A stretch of DNA of 64,000 nucleotides, from NCBI GenBank assembly GCA_030523725.1, contig JAUNHV010000001.1, positions 62,001-126,000 of the forward strand, written 5' to 3'. The notes beneath the pieces were generated by a model. It saw only the letters and a list, made by a program, of their open reading frames with translations. It was not told the DNA's origin and did not search any database. Numbering within the stretch: position 1 is the first letter of the stretch; each line of letters begins with the position of its first letter. This document shows, in pieces, positions 25,240 to 33,132 of the stretch. Origin of the DNA: Synergistaceae bacterium. Its GTDB lineage: Bacteria > Synergistota > Synergistia > Synergistales > Synergistaceae. Both the position numbers and the translations under genes were made by a program.

Positions 25240-25277
25240 TAGTTTTTATATTTATTTCGAAAGGATGTTATCATCAA

Positions 25278-26591
25278 TTGGTTGGTCATTTAGGAAATTT
25301 TATTGCTTTAGGGATTTGCCTTTTGTTTTCTGCTTTTTTTTCGATGACTGAAACAACTATCACTTCAATAAACCGAAGTCGCTTGAAAACTTTGTCAGAA
25401 GAAAACTATGGTCAGAGAAAAAATTTGTCCTGGCTTATGAACAATGTGCCTTTGGCTGTGAATATTACATTGATAGGCAATAATTTGGTTAATATTTCAT
25501 CATCTGCTTTGGCTACAAAAATTGCAATAGATATTTTACAATCTCCTGTTGCGGTTCCTGTTGCTGTGGCAATCATGACTGTTTTTATAGTTATCTTTTG
25601 TGAAATATTGCCTAAAAATTTAGGTATGGCGTACCAGGAAAAATGCCTCCTACTTTGCTTGCCATTACTTCGTATAATTGGTTGGCTTTTAACACCTATA
25701 ACTTGGTTTCTTGGTTTGTTGCTCGCATTAACTAGCAAAGTTTTTGGATTGAAGCTTGATAATGTTGATGCGTTTGCCACAAGAGAAGAAATTGACTACA
25801 TTGTGGAAGAATCAAGTGCTGGTGGCGAGTTAGAAGAAAAAGAGCGCCAGATGATACACGGTGTTATCGGGCTTGAAGACACTAGAATATCTGAAGTAAT
25901 GGAACCACGTAACGATATGAGTACGATTGAAGTTAGCAAGTCTATAGATGATGCAATTACAATTTTTACTGAAAGTGGTCACTCACGTATTCCAGTTTAT
26001 AATGACGATATAGACCATATTGTTGGAATTTTATATGCAAAGGATTTGCTAAAGCCCCTTTCATCTGCAAAAAATTTTACCATCAAGAGTATTATGAGGC
26101 AGGCTCTTTTTGTTCCTGAGACAATGAAAACTGATGAAGCCCTTGATCTTATGAAAAAATCGCACAAGCATATTGCCATTGTTGTCGATGAGTATGGTGG
26201 CACTGCGGGGCTTGTCTCTTTAGAAGATCTCATTGAAGAAATTGTTGGAGATATTCAAGATGAATATGATGAAGAAGTGCCAGATATTGCCAAAACCAAC
26301 AACGGTGCTTACGTTGTGCAAGGCTTTGTAAACCTTGAGGACTTGGGTGAGGAGTTAAAACATCCATTTAACGAAGATTTTCCTGAAGTTGATACTGTCG
26401 CAGGTATGATTTTGGAGTTGGCAGGTAATTTTCCAAAAGAAGGTCAAGTTTTTAAGACTGGTGATTGGAAAATAGAAACACAGAAGGTTGAAAATCATCG
26501 TATTGCTCAGGTGCTGATAACCTACGTTGGTGCAGATGAAAAGAAAAATTCTGAGGAAATTAAAACGCCAGGCGGTAACGATGCCGAATGA
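25278..26591 (+). CDS. CNNM/CorC (HlyC) family membrane protein with CBS domains
   Basis: 437-residue protein of the hemolysin C/CorC family linked to Mg2+/Co2+ handling. Domains in order: DUF21/CNNM transmembrane domain of about 190 residues (LLFSAFFSMTETTITSINRSR at its start), a CBS pair from about residue 205 (EVMEPRNDMSTIEV, GHSRIPVYND, then IAIVVDEYGGTAGLVSLEDLIEEIVG), and a C-terminal CorC_HlyC domain. I chose the TTG at 25278, about 12 nt after AAAGGA; upstream candidates lie in the terminator hairpin. The start remains somewhat uncertain. It overlaps the next gene by 4 nt. Confidence 0.88.
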   Translation: MVGHLGNFIALGICLLFSAFFSMTETTITSINRSRLKTLSEENYGQRKNLSWLMNNVPLAVNITLIGNNLVNISSSALATKIAIDILQSPVAVPVAVAIMTVFIVIFCEILPKNLGMAYQEKCLLLCLPLLRIIGWLLTPITWFLGLLLALTSKVFGLKLDNVDAFATREEIDYIVEESSAGGELEEKERQMIHGVIGLEDTRISEVMEPRNDMSTIEVSKSIDDAITIFTESGHSRIPVYNDDIDHIVGILYAKDLLKPLSSAKNFTIKSIMRQALFVPETMKTDEALDLMKKSHKHIAIVVDEYGGTAGLVSLEDLIEEIVGDIQDEYDEEVPDIAKTNNGAYVVQGFVNLEDLGEELKHPFNEDFPEVDTVAGMILELAGNFPKEGQVFKTGDWKIETQKVENHRIAQVLITYVGADEKKNSEEIKTPGGNDAE

Positions 26592-27442
26592 ATGTGAGTT
26601 TCCCACTAGAAACTAAAGAGGCGAGAATACTTTCTCGCCCTTTTTTTGAAGAAATTTATAATAGATACACAGTCCGTGAGCTTGTTAGCCCGGATCCTCT
26701 GCAATTTCTGTATAACTATACCTCTCAAAAAGACATCGAGGCAGTTGCCCTTATTGCTTCATCACTTGCCTATGGTAGAGTAGGGCAAATTCTTAAAGCT
26801 GTAGAATATATTTTGAATATTTTGGGGCAATCCCCAGCGGAATATTTGCAAAATGTTAGTGCAGAAGAATTGCGACATAGGTTAAAGGGCTTTGTTTATC
26901 GTTTTAATAATGAGTGTGACGTGGGGGACTTTTTACTTGCAATTGGAAATTTTTTGCGTCAAGGAACGATAGAGGAACTTTTTGTTAGTGGTTTTAATGG
27001 GGATATTGTCCGTAGCGTTAACAATTTTGTGCTAAACTTTACGTCATATATTGGGTACGAAACGTCTCTTTTACCTTTACCCTCTCGTGGTAGTGCCTGC
27101 AAAAGGTTATTTCTATTTTTACGCTGGATGGTTCGCCATGATAATGTTGATTTGGGGATTTGGTGCAGGAGCGTTTCTGCTTCTTCTTTGATTGTTCCGG
27201 TCGATACTCACGCATGGAGTATTGCAAGTAATTTAGGACTTTGTAAAAGACGCAATGTTTGTCTTATGGCAGCAAAAGAGATAACGGACTCCTATAGAGA
27301 TATCTGCGAGGTAGATCCTGTAAAATATGATTTTGCTGTTACTCGTTTTGGCATTAGAGATGAATTTGATAAAGCTGATCTTATTGAGAGTTTATACAAC
27401 TGGTTGGAGGAAGAAAAACAAAATGCAAAAAGGACTGTATAA
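26588..27442 (+). CDS. TIGR02757/DUF2400 family protein
   Basis: 284-residue protein of the DUF2400 family. Typical motifs: DPLQFLYNYTSQKDIEAVALIASSLAYG near the N-terminus and VPVDTHAWSIASNLGL followed by DPVKYDFAVTRFGI at the C-terminus. The VDTH motif and flanking helices recall the helix-hairpin-helix glycosylase fold, which suggests a DNA-related role, but I know of no established activity. It overlaps the CorC-type gene upstream and the lipoprotein-carrier-like gene downstream, so the three are translated from one transcript. Confidence 0.85.
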   Translation: MNVSFPLETKEARILSRPFFEEIYNRYTVRELVSPDPLQFLYNYTSQKDIEAVALIASSLAYGRVGQILKAVEYILNILGQSPAEYLQNVSAEELRHRLKGFVYRFNNECDVGDFLLAIGNFLRQGTIEELFVSGFNGDIVRSVNNFVLNFTSYIGYETSLLPLPSRGSACKRLFLFLRWMVRHDNVDLGIWCRSVSASSLIVPVDTHAWSIASNLGLCKRRNVCLMAAKEITDSYRDICEVDPVKYDFAVTRFGIRDEFDKADLIESLYNWLEEEKQNAKRTV

Positions 27443-28040
27443 GTTTATAAAAAATGCCAGCATTATTTTTTGTATAATGCTGGCAGGAATTATTTGTGCT
27501 TCTAGAGTATTTGCCTATCAATTTATGGCTGATTATGTTGAAATTGATCATGGAGTTAAGACAGAGGGGAAGCTCTTTAAGGGGGAAAATGCAACACGTT
27601 TTGAGATAAAATCCGGGAAAAAACAGAATTTTATTCAAGTGACTCGTTACGATAAGGGACTAATATGGTTACTTGATACTGACAAAAAAACTTACCAAGA
27701 GTCGCACGTGCCAAATTTATCAAATATTTTTGGTAAAAATCGTGAGCCGATTATTGTTGCCAATGGCGCAAATTTTACCAGAGAGTATGTCGGCGAGGAA
27801 AATATTGATTCCTATAACATGAGAAAATTTGTTGTAAAGAGTACATATAATTTAAAAGGAGACTCTGTGAGCGACGTATATTATGAGTGGTATAGAACGG
27901 ATTTTCCCTTGCCTGTTAAAACGTCTAATATTGATGGCACAGTTACGACAGAGTATAAAAATATTAGATTTAGACAGCTTAATCCAGCTATGTTTGAGAA
28001 ACCCAAAGGTTACAAGAAGATTTCTGAAGAGGAAAATTAA
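27423..28040 (+). CDS. LolA-like periplasmic protein
   Basis: 205 residues starting with a basic N-region and a hydrophobic signal peptide (cleavage likely after VFA), then an all-beta domain. The strands YQFMADYVEID, ATRFEIKSGKKQNFIQVTRY and KGLIWLLDTDKKTYQE, followed by YNMRKFVVKSTY and YEWYRTDFPLPVKT, match the outer membrane lipoprotein-sorting (LolA/DUF4412) pattern. It may carry a lipid or lipoprotein in the periplasm, or simply bind hydrophobic ligands; no LolB or LolCDE is nearby. GGAGG inside the upstream gene sets the ATG at 27423. Confidence 0.7.
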   Translation: MQKGLYKFIKNASIIFCIMLAGIICASRVFAYQFMADYVEIDHGVKTEGKLFKGENATRFEIKSGKKQNFIQVTRYDKGLIWLLDTDKKTYQESHVPNLSNIFGKNREPIIVANGANFTREYVGEENIDSYNMRKFVVKSTYNLKGDSVSDVYYEWYRTDFPLPVKTSNIDGTVTTEYKNIRFRQLNPAMFEKPKGYKKISEEEN

Positions 28041-28603
28041 TTAAATAGCGTTGAAATTGCTATGCAAAGTAGTACTGTACCCCCAAGAATTTCACCTTTT
28101 TTCCCTACTCCAGATCCTATTACCTTGCCTAGCATTGCTCCAGCATAAGATAAAACGTATGTGATTATTCCGGCAATTATTGCAACTGAAAGTGGGGAAG
28201 TTCTTTTTAGTGAGATGGAGAATCCAACTGCAAAAGCGTCTAGGCTCGTAGCAACTGCAAGCAGGAGAATATTTTTAGCATCAAGAGACATATTTCTTGT
28301 GTTCTCTGTGGATTGTGCGCTAAAAGCTTCTTTGAGCATATTGCCTCCGACATAACAAATGAGAGCTGCAGAAATATATTTTGCGTAAGAACCAAATAAG
28401 CCGCCCAAAAATAACGCTAAAATTCCACCAAAAATGGGCATTAAGAATTGAAAGCCACCAAAAGCTATTGCTAGACTGGTGGCATTTTTTTTGCTCAAAT
28501 TGCTGTGAGCGAGCCCCATGCAAAGTGATACGGAAAATGCATCTGCGGCTAATGACGTTCCTATTAGTATATTTTGTACAATGGACACAATAGAATTATG
28601 CAT
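28037..28603 (-). CDS. mntP: Manganese efflux pump MntP
   Basis: 188-residue MntP-family protein (six helices in two three-helix repeats) that exports Mn2+. Each repeat carries an Asp-Ala-Phe-Ser/Ala-Val motif: SLAADAFSVSLCMGL near the N-terminus and ATSLDAFAVGFSISL in the second half, with aspartates needed for transport in the family. AAAGGTAA precedes the ATG. Its end overlaps the converging LolA-like gene by 4 nt. I see no yybP-ykoY manganese riboswitch in the 84-nt upstream gap. Confidence 0.93.
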   Translation of the reverse strand: MHNSIVSIVQNILIGTSLAADAFSVSLCMGLAHSNLSKKNATSLAIAFGGFQFLMPIFGGILALFLGGLFGSYAKYISAALICYVGGNMLKEAFSAQSTENTRNMSLDAKNILLLAVATSLDAFAVGFSISLKRTSPLSVAIIAGIITYVLSYAGAMLGKVIGSGVGKKGEILGGTVLLCIAISTLFN

Positions 28604-28631
28604 TAAAATTACCTTTTATCTTTGGAAGTTT

Positions 28632-28652
28632 GTATGTTATAATATCACATAC
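28632..28652 (+). promoter_or_regulatory. Dyad overlapping the -10 box of the FtsZ-like operon
   Basis: GTATGT and ACATAC form a perfect 6+6 dyad with a 9-nt centre that includes TATAAT (28638-28643). A weak TTTATC (28615-28620) lies 17 nt before the -10. The placement suits a repressor site for the FtsZ-like gene, and possibly also for divergent mntP. Confidence 0.45.
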
Positions 28653-28687
28653 TTATACTTTTGAATAGATTTTGTGGAGGTAATTAA

Positions 28688-29734
28688 ATGGGGCTACCGT
28701 GCAGAGACGAATATAATTATTACGAAGAGCCTTGCCTTACAAATGTAGAGGATTATTCTGAAGACGAAAATTCATTGTCAGCCAGTCAATGCAAGCCGAA
28801 GATTTTGGTAATTGCAGTTGGTGGTGGCGGTGGCAATGCGTTAAATTACATGATACGCAATGGCATGAAGGGATTTAACACTATTGCAATGAATACTGAT
28901 GCTTCTGATATTTCTTATTCTTTATGCGAGAAGACTCTCTTGTTGGGAGAAGAGCTTACAAGAGGGCTTGGTGCCGGAGCTACTTCAGAAGTTGGTAGAC
29001 TAGCTGCACGTGCCTCAAAGGAAGCAATCCGTAGAGCTATTCAAGGTTTTGATATGGTTTATATTGCAGCGTGCATGGGAGGTGGCACTGGCACAGGTGC
29101 TGCTCCTGTGGTGGCAGAGGTAGCTCGAGATTGTGGAGCACTTACTGTGGCAGTTGTGACAAGACCATTTTTCTTTGAAGGAAAGAAAAAAGCAAGGGTA
29201 GCCGATGAAGGTATTGCAAGAATTCGCAAGAATGTGGATGCGCTAATTGTAATAGAAAATGACAAGATAATTGCTTCTTCGCAAAAGAATACAAGGTTTT
29301 CCGATGCCATTACATTATCTGATGCCATTTTGGCTAGTGCCGTTGGTGGAGTCTCAGATCTAGTTACAAATTCTGGCTACATTAATGTGGACTTTGCGGA
29401 TGTAAAAGCAGTATTGAAAGATTCTGGTGAAGCACTGATGGGAGTGGCTTCAGCTTGCGGAAGTTCAAGCGTGTTGGATGCAACAAAGCAAGCCATAATT
29501 GAAATTGTCAATTCCTCAAAACGCAAGGTTGCTAGTGCTGCGATATTAAATATAGTTTGTAAAAACAAGGCTGGGCTTGCTGAGATTGCACAAGCGTCAA
29601 ATTTTGTCCAGGAATATTTGCTTGAGGATGCAGAGTTTGTTTTAGGTCATATTGATAATGTAAGTGACCTTGATTGCGATGCTAAGGTTACTGTCATTCT
29701 GGCTGGTATAGTTGACTCTAACGAGGATTTTTAA
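28688..29734 (+). CDS. FtsZ-family GTPase without C-terminal tail (probable FtsZ paralogue)
   Basis: 348-residue tubulin/FtsZ GTPase. After an acidic N-terminal extension of about 36 residues the FtsZ core is clear: AVGGGGGNALNYMI, the tubulin signature ACMGGGTGTGAAPV (about 130-143), VVTRPFFFEG, and the T7 loop YINVDFADVKAV (about 230) with the catalytic aspartates. The protein stops just after the last core strand (KVTVILAGIV). The variable linker and the conserved C-terminal peptide that binds FtsA, ZipA or SepF are missing. It is not in a dcw cluster and has no ftsA beside it. GGAGGT precedes the ATG. GTP binding and polymerisation should be possible; membrane tethering by the usual route should not. 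Confidence 0.88.
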   Translation: MGLPCRDEYNYYEEPCLTNVEDYSEDENSLSASQCKPKILVIAVGGGGGNALNYMIRNGMKGFNTIAMNTDASDISYSLCEKTLLLGEELTRGLGAGATSEVGRLAARASKEAIRRAIQGFDMVYIAACMGGGTGTGAAPVVAEVARDCGALTVAVVTRPFFFEGKKKARVADEGIARIRKNVDALIVIENDKIIASSQKNTRFSDAITLSDAILASAVGGVSDLVTNSGYINVDFADVKAVLKDSGEALMGVASACGSSSVLDATKQAIIEIVNSSKRKVASAAILNIVCKNKAGLAEIAQASNFVQEYLLEDAEFVLGHIDNVSDLDCDAKVTVILAGIVDSNEDF

Positions 29735-29735
29735 G

Positions 29736-30242
29736 ATGGATGAAAAGCAAGAAGCAGAATTTACATATGAAATAGTAAATAACAAATTGCGCCCTATTGC
29801 TGAGAAGTTAGTGGAAAAATTCGACGAGTTGCACCATATAGATGTAGAAAAAATTCTATTTGTATTGAATTACAAGAGCGCAAAGAACAAACGTAGAATT
29901 ACTCTGGCAAACACAGCACGAGTTCCTGAAAAATGGGCACAATTGTTGTATCAGCTTGGTGGATATAATTATAAATTTGTTATAGAAGTTTATGCAAAGA
30001 CAACAGCAGCTTTTGATGAAAACCAAATGGTAGCTTTGCTTTACCGTGAGCTTCGCCGCATTGGAATGAACGGTGAAATTTTGTCACCGGATGTTCATGA
30101 CTGGTGGCAGATGCTTATGGGGCTGGGTAGAAGGTGGTATTATCCGGATGTAAGTTGCAGGAACCTTCTTGATGATGAAGTTTCTTGGCAAAAACTTATG
30201 GGTAGCTACTATAGCCCAGAGGATTTAGCTGAACAAGAATAA
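29736..30242 (+). CDS. Phage-type metallopeptidase-like protein with degenerate active site
   Basis: 168-residue protein resembling the putative phage metallopeptidase family: ILFVLNYKSAKNKRRITLANTA, then YNYKFVIEVYAKTTAAFDENQMVALLY and a late DVHDWWQMLMGLGRRWYYPD. Where the family has the zinc motif HELxH, this protein reads YRELRRIG, with both histidines as arginine; the glutamate remains. It is therefore probably not a zinc protease. The ATG lies one base after the stop of the FtsZ-like gene, so the two are very likely translated together and may act together. The family assignment is by manual motif reading. Confidence 0.65.
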   Translation: MDEKQEAEFTYEIVNNKLRPIAEKLVEKFDELHHIDVEKILFVLNYKSAKNKRRITLANTARVPEKWAQLLYQLGGYNYKFVIEVYAKTTAAFDENQMVALLYRELRRIGMNGEILSPDVHDWWQMLMGLGRRWYYPDVSCRNLLDDEVSWQKLMGSYYSPEDLAEQE

Positions 30243-30248
30243 ATGAAG

Positions 30249-30293
30249 AAAGGCAGCCGTGAGACATTTTTATGTCTCACGGCTGCCTTTGTA
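30249..30293 (+). terminator. Strong bidirectional terminator
   Basis: 18-bp perfect stem (30249-30266 with 30273-30290, core GGCAGCCGTGAGACA) and a 6-nt loop, between the FtsZ-like operon and the converging cobalamin genes. T-rich flanks are modest on both strands. Confidence 0.85.
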
Positions 30294-30306
30294 TGTAGTA
30301 ATTTCA

Positions 30307-30684
30307 TTACTTCAATTTCTGTTCCAGTCCGCAAAAAATTCGTGTAACAGTTTCTGCTTCCTGTGACAAATAGGCTAGTAAATGCCCTGTTGCTTCTCGC
30401 CATGCTCTTGATTCTGCTGATATAGGCACAACACCACAAAAAATATCATTTGAAATTAAAATGCTATCTTGCCATAGAGGTTTATTGGCACGAAAAATTT
30501 CTAGCGCATTAAGATTATTTTTGATGCAATATAGCACAAAATTTTCAATGTGATTTATGCAGATAAAATTGAAATCTATATCAAGATTATCTGTGCAATG
30601 AAAAATCTGTGCATCAGAAAGTGAAAATTTATTCTTTGCATAATCTAATTTACCTTGATAAGCTCCACCAATTATTAAATTCAT
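30307..30684 (-). CDS. Short CobU-like protein (adenosylcobinamide kinase family)
   Basis: 125-residue relative of adenosylcobinamide kinase/guanylyltransferase. It starts IIGGAYQGKLDYAKNKF, a P-loop variant with the lysine kept but Leu in place of the usual Ser/Thr. It ends with the CobU-type NDIFCGVVPISAESRAWREA and VTRIFCGLEQKLK. It is about 55 residues shorter than the CobU encoded at 31445-31987. Short forms of this kind occur beside cobalamin genes in other Firmicutes. It may replace one of the two CobU activities or regulate the pathway. Last gene of the cobalamin operon, 4 nt after cobS. Confidence 0.78.
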   Translation of the reverse strand: MNLIIGGAYQGKLDYAKNKFSLSDAQIFHCTDNLDIDFNFICINHIENFVLYCIKNNLNALEIFRANKPLWQDSILISNDIFCGVVPISAESRAWREATGHLLAYLSQEAETVTRIFCGLEQKLK

Positions 30685-30688
30685 AATG

Positions 30689-31444
30689 CTACACCGCCAA
30701 TGCCAGAACTAGAAGTCCAACCATCTCGCTTATTGTTATGCAAAAGCCAGATACATCGCCAGATATTCCGCCAAGTGATGAGTATGCTCTTTGCAAAGCA
30801 AACATGTAGCCAAGTATTACTCCAGATAACGTGAATGAATATTTATCTAAATAAAAAACAGCGCAAAGAATAGTTGCAAAAAATAATATAAATAGAATTG
30901 ATATATGTAATTTATTAAATTTATTCTGGTATTCTGTGTTGTATTGGCTTTCTGCAAGGGTGGGTAGAATTGAAACACAAAGGCTTGATAATGTTCGTGA
31001 TATAGTCGGAATAAAAATTAAGGGAAGAAAATTTTTATTTTGAAAAATAACAAAAAGTGATGCAAATTGCACAGCAAATAAAATTATGGCGGAAATTACA
31101 GCAAAGGAACCACAATTAGGATCTTTCAAAATTCTTATGCGTTCCTCTTTGCTTCTGCATGACTTTATGGCATCTGTAACATCCATAAAGCCATCAATGT
31201 GGATAAAGCCACTGAGAAGGAACGGAAAGGTAGAAAGTAATACTGATGCAAGCAAAGCATTAACATTAAAATATGTTAATAGCATTGCAGCTGACATCCA
31301 AAGAAATCCATGCAAAACTCCAACAAGTGGCAAAAAGAGTATCATAAAGGGTCTTGCGTCCTCATCCCAACCGTGAAAAGGCAAGGGGATTGCGGAAAAC
31401 ATTGTAAAAGCCATGAGAGCCCCATACATTATTTTTTTTATCAT
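30689..31444 (-). CDS. cobS: Adenosylcobinamide-GDP ribazoletransferase (cobalamin synthase)
   Basis: 251-residue integral membrane enzyme that joins adenosylcobinamide-GDP with alpha-ribazole (phosphate), the last assembly step of cobalamin. The metal-binding HIDGFMDVTDA motif lies in the loop after the third helix, and GGISGDVSGF near the C-terminus is the second signature. The stop and the next start are adjacent to cobU and the short CobU-like gene, so expression is coupled. It is also the reference for the degenerate homologue at 13535-14284. Confidence 0.93.
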   Translation of the reverse strand: MIKKIMYGALMAFTMFSAIPLPFHGWDEDARPFMILFLPLVGVLHGFLWMSAAMLLTYFNVNALLASVLLSTFPFLLSGFIHIDGFMDVTDAIKSCRSKEERIRILKDPNCGSFAVISAIILFAVQFASLFVIFQNKNFLPLIFIPTISRTLSSLCVSILPTLAESQYNTEYQNKFNKLHISILFILFFATILCAVFYLDKYSFTLSGVILGYMFALQRAYSSLGGISGDVSGFCITISEMVGLLVLALAV

Positions 31445-31987
31445 CTATTCCAATACTCCTTTGTGAAGGATAACATTTCCTGCACAGACTTCAATCACTG
31501 TGTCACATTCTCTTGCTAACATTTTGTCCAGTTTGGCAAGTCCAGCACGATATGCTTCTGTTGATGCTTCAAAAGTTAAAGCATCTGAATAAATATAATC
31601 GGAAACAAAGACTGCATTTTTTACTGTTTTTACAAAAAGTAGCAAAGAATTTTTTGTTCTTTCAATAGCGTTAGGGTCAATGTAATTTTCGAAATCAGGC
31701 GAGTACATTTCATTTTGCAGTAGTGCTGTGACGCTATCCAGCAAAAAAGTTGCTTCTTTGTCAACCTTATCTAAACAGGATGCGATGTCTTTTCCCACTT
31801 CAATTGTCTCAAAACCCATACCGTCTCTATTTTGAATATGTTTTTTTATGCGGAGTCTGTCTTCATCATCTCTTGGAATCATAGTCGCAAAATAATACAG
31901 CTTTGAATTGCCTGCAAGTTTTTTTGCAATGTCCTGTGCAAAGGAAGACTTGCCGTTTTTGCAGCCTCCAGAAATAAATATTTTCAT
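31445..31987 (-). CDS. cobU: Adenosylcobinamide kinase/adenosylcobinamide-phosphate guanylyltransferase
   Basis: 180-residue CobU, which phosphorylates adenosylcobinamide and then adds GMP. Walker A is ISGGCKNGKSSFAQ at the N-terminus; the guanylylation histidine lies in RIKKHIQNRDG, followed by ETIEVGKDI. Walker-B-like TFLLDSVTALL and VFVSDYIYSD follow. I chose the ATG at 31987, where the conserved MKIFISGG begins; longer reading frames upstream overlap cobT. cobT ends 2 nt away. Confidence 0.92.
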   Translation of the reverse strand: MKIFISGGCKNGKSSFAQDIAKKLAGNSKLYYFATMIPRDDEDRLRIKKHIQNRDGMGFETIEVGKDIASCLDKVDKEATFLLDSVTALLQNEMYSPDFENYIDPNAIERTKNSLLLFVKTVKNAVFVSDYIYSDALTFEASTEAYRAGLAKLDKMLARECDTVIEVCAGNVILHKGVLE

Positions 31988-31988
31988 T

Positions 31989-33119
31989 TTAATTTTTCTC
32001 TTTTTTCTCTTTTTTTGCTGACACAGAAAATTTATCTCCCTTGCGAATTTCACACAAATAGTCATCATTTATGTTTGCTTCTTCAAATGTTGCCATATTG
32101 TTTATGATTGCACACGCAGCCGATATAACTTCAAATGCAAAAGGGCAGCCACTTCCCTCGCCTAACCTCATATTTAACGCAAGAAAGGGAGATAATGAAA
32201 GTGCTTTAACGCATATGTCGTAACCTATTTCAAAAGATTGATGCGAAGCAAAGAGATATTCTTTCACTATAGGGCAAAGTCGAACGGCACAAAGTGCTGC
32301 AACTATCGAGATAAAGCCGTCTATCACCGCAGGAATTTTTTGTTCTGCCGCTGCGATATATGCTCCTGTCATTGCCGCAATGTCAAGTCCACCAACCTTT
32401 GAAATTACGTCAAACGGGTCATTTTTGTCAGGGCAGTTTATAGCAATTGCGTGCTTTATTACCTCTATTTTTTTTGCAAAGGCTGCGTCTGTCAATCCAC
32501 CGCCCTTGCCTGTCACTTTTTCCACAGGAGAATCTGTTAAAACAGATAAAATTGCAGATGAAGTTGTGGTGTTGCCAATTCCCATTTCCCCAACGCCAAT
32601 AATGTCAACGCCGTCTTGCTTGGCTTTTTTTACTTCATTGTAACCAACAAAAATTGCCTTGAGCGTGTCATCTCGTGTCATTGCCGCTTCATGGTAAATA
32701 TTCTTCGTGCCCATAGAAACTTTTTGCTTGTTTACTTGAGCGTCGTTTATTTGAGCTTTTACACCAACGTCTGTTACAGAAATTTCTACTCCAAAATGGC
32801 GGCAAATAATTCCAGCTCCTGTTTTGCCACGTGCTATATTTATGGTTTGCACCATTGTTACGGACTGTGGGGTAGCAGCTACACCCTCTTCCACAACACC
32901 ATTATCTGCTGCAAAAACAAGCAAACGTTTTTTATTGATTTTGTTATGAACATGTCCAGTAATGCCAGCAAGTTTGACAGAAATTTCTTCCAGTTCTCCC
33001 AAACTTTTTGGAGGTTTAGCTAGCGACTCTTGGCGTTTTCTGGCAATGTCCATTGCTTGTTTGTCTGGTGGCGTGATGTTTGACAAAAAATTTTTTAGCG
33101 ATTTTTCTAAATTTTCCAT
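31989..33119 (-). CDS. cobT: Nicotinate-nucleotide--dimethylbenzimidazole phosphoribosyltransferase
   Basis: 376-residue CobT, which activates the lower-ligand base to alpha-ribazole 5'-phosphate for CobS. The N-terminal SLGELEEISVKLAGITG, GVVEEGVAATPQSVT and GIGNTTTSSAIL motifs are intact, and the catalytic glutamate is in MRLGEGSGCPFAF. A lysine-rich C-terminal stretch of about 30 residues extends beyond the usual end. It is preceded after 13 nt by the TIM-barrel gene and followed by cobU. Which base it activates is not visible. Confidence 0.94.
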   Translation of the reverse strand: MENLEKSLKNFLSNITPPDKQAMDIARKRQESLAKPPKSLGELEEISVKLAGITGHVHNKINKKRLLVFAADNGVVEEGVAATPQSVTMVQTINIARGKTGAGIICRHFGVEISVTDVGVKAQINDAQVNKQKVSMGTKNIYHEAAMTRDDTLKAIFVGYNEVKKAKQDGVDIIGVGEMGIGNTTTSSAILSVLTDSPVEKVTGKGGGLTDAAFAKKIEVIKHAIAINCPDKNDPFDVISKVGGLDIAAMTGAYIAAAEQKIPAVIDGFISIVAALCAVRLCPIVKEYLFASHQSFEIGYDICVKALSLSPFLALNMRLGEGSGCPFAFEVISAACAIINNMATFEEANINDDYLCEIRKGDKFSVSAKKEKKEKN

Positions 33120-33132
33120 ATTGTTATTTGTT

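Noticed and set aside
25215-25277. Longer N-terminus of the CorC-type protein from upstream TTG or GTG
   Set aside because: These codons lie in or next to the tRNA terminator hairpin and add residues not expected at the family N-terminus.
28604-28687. Manganese riboswitch ahead of mntP
   Set aside because: The gap is too short and lacks the conserved yybP-ykoY loops.
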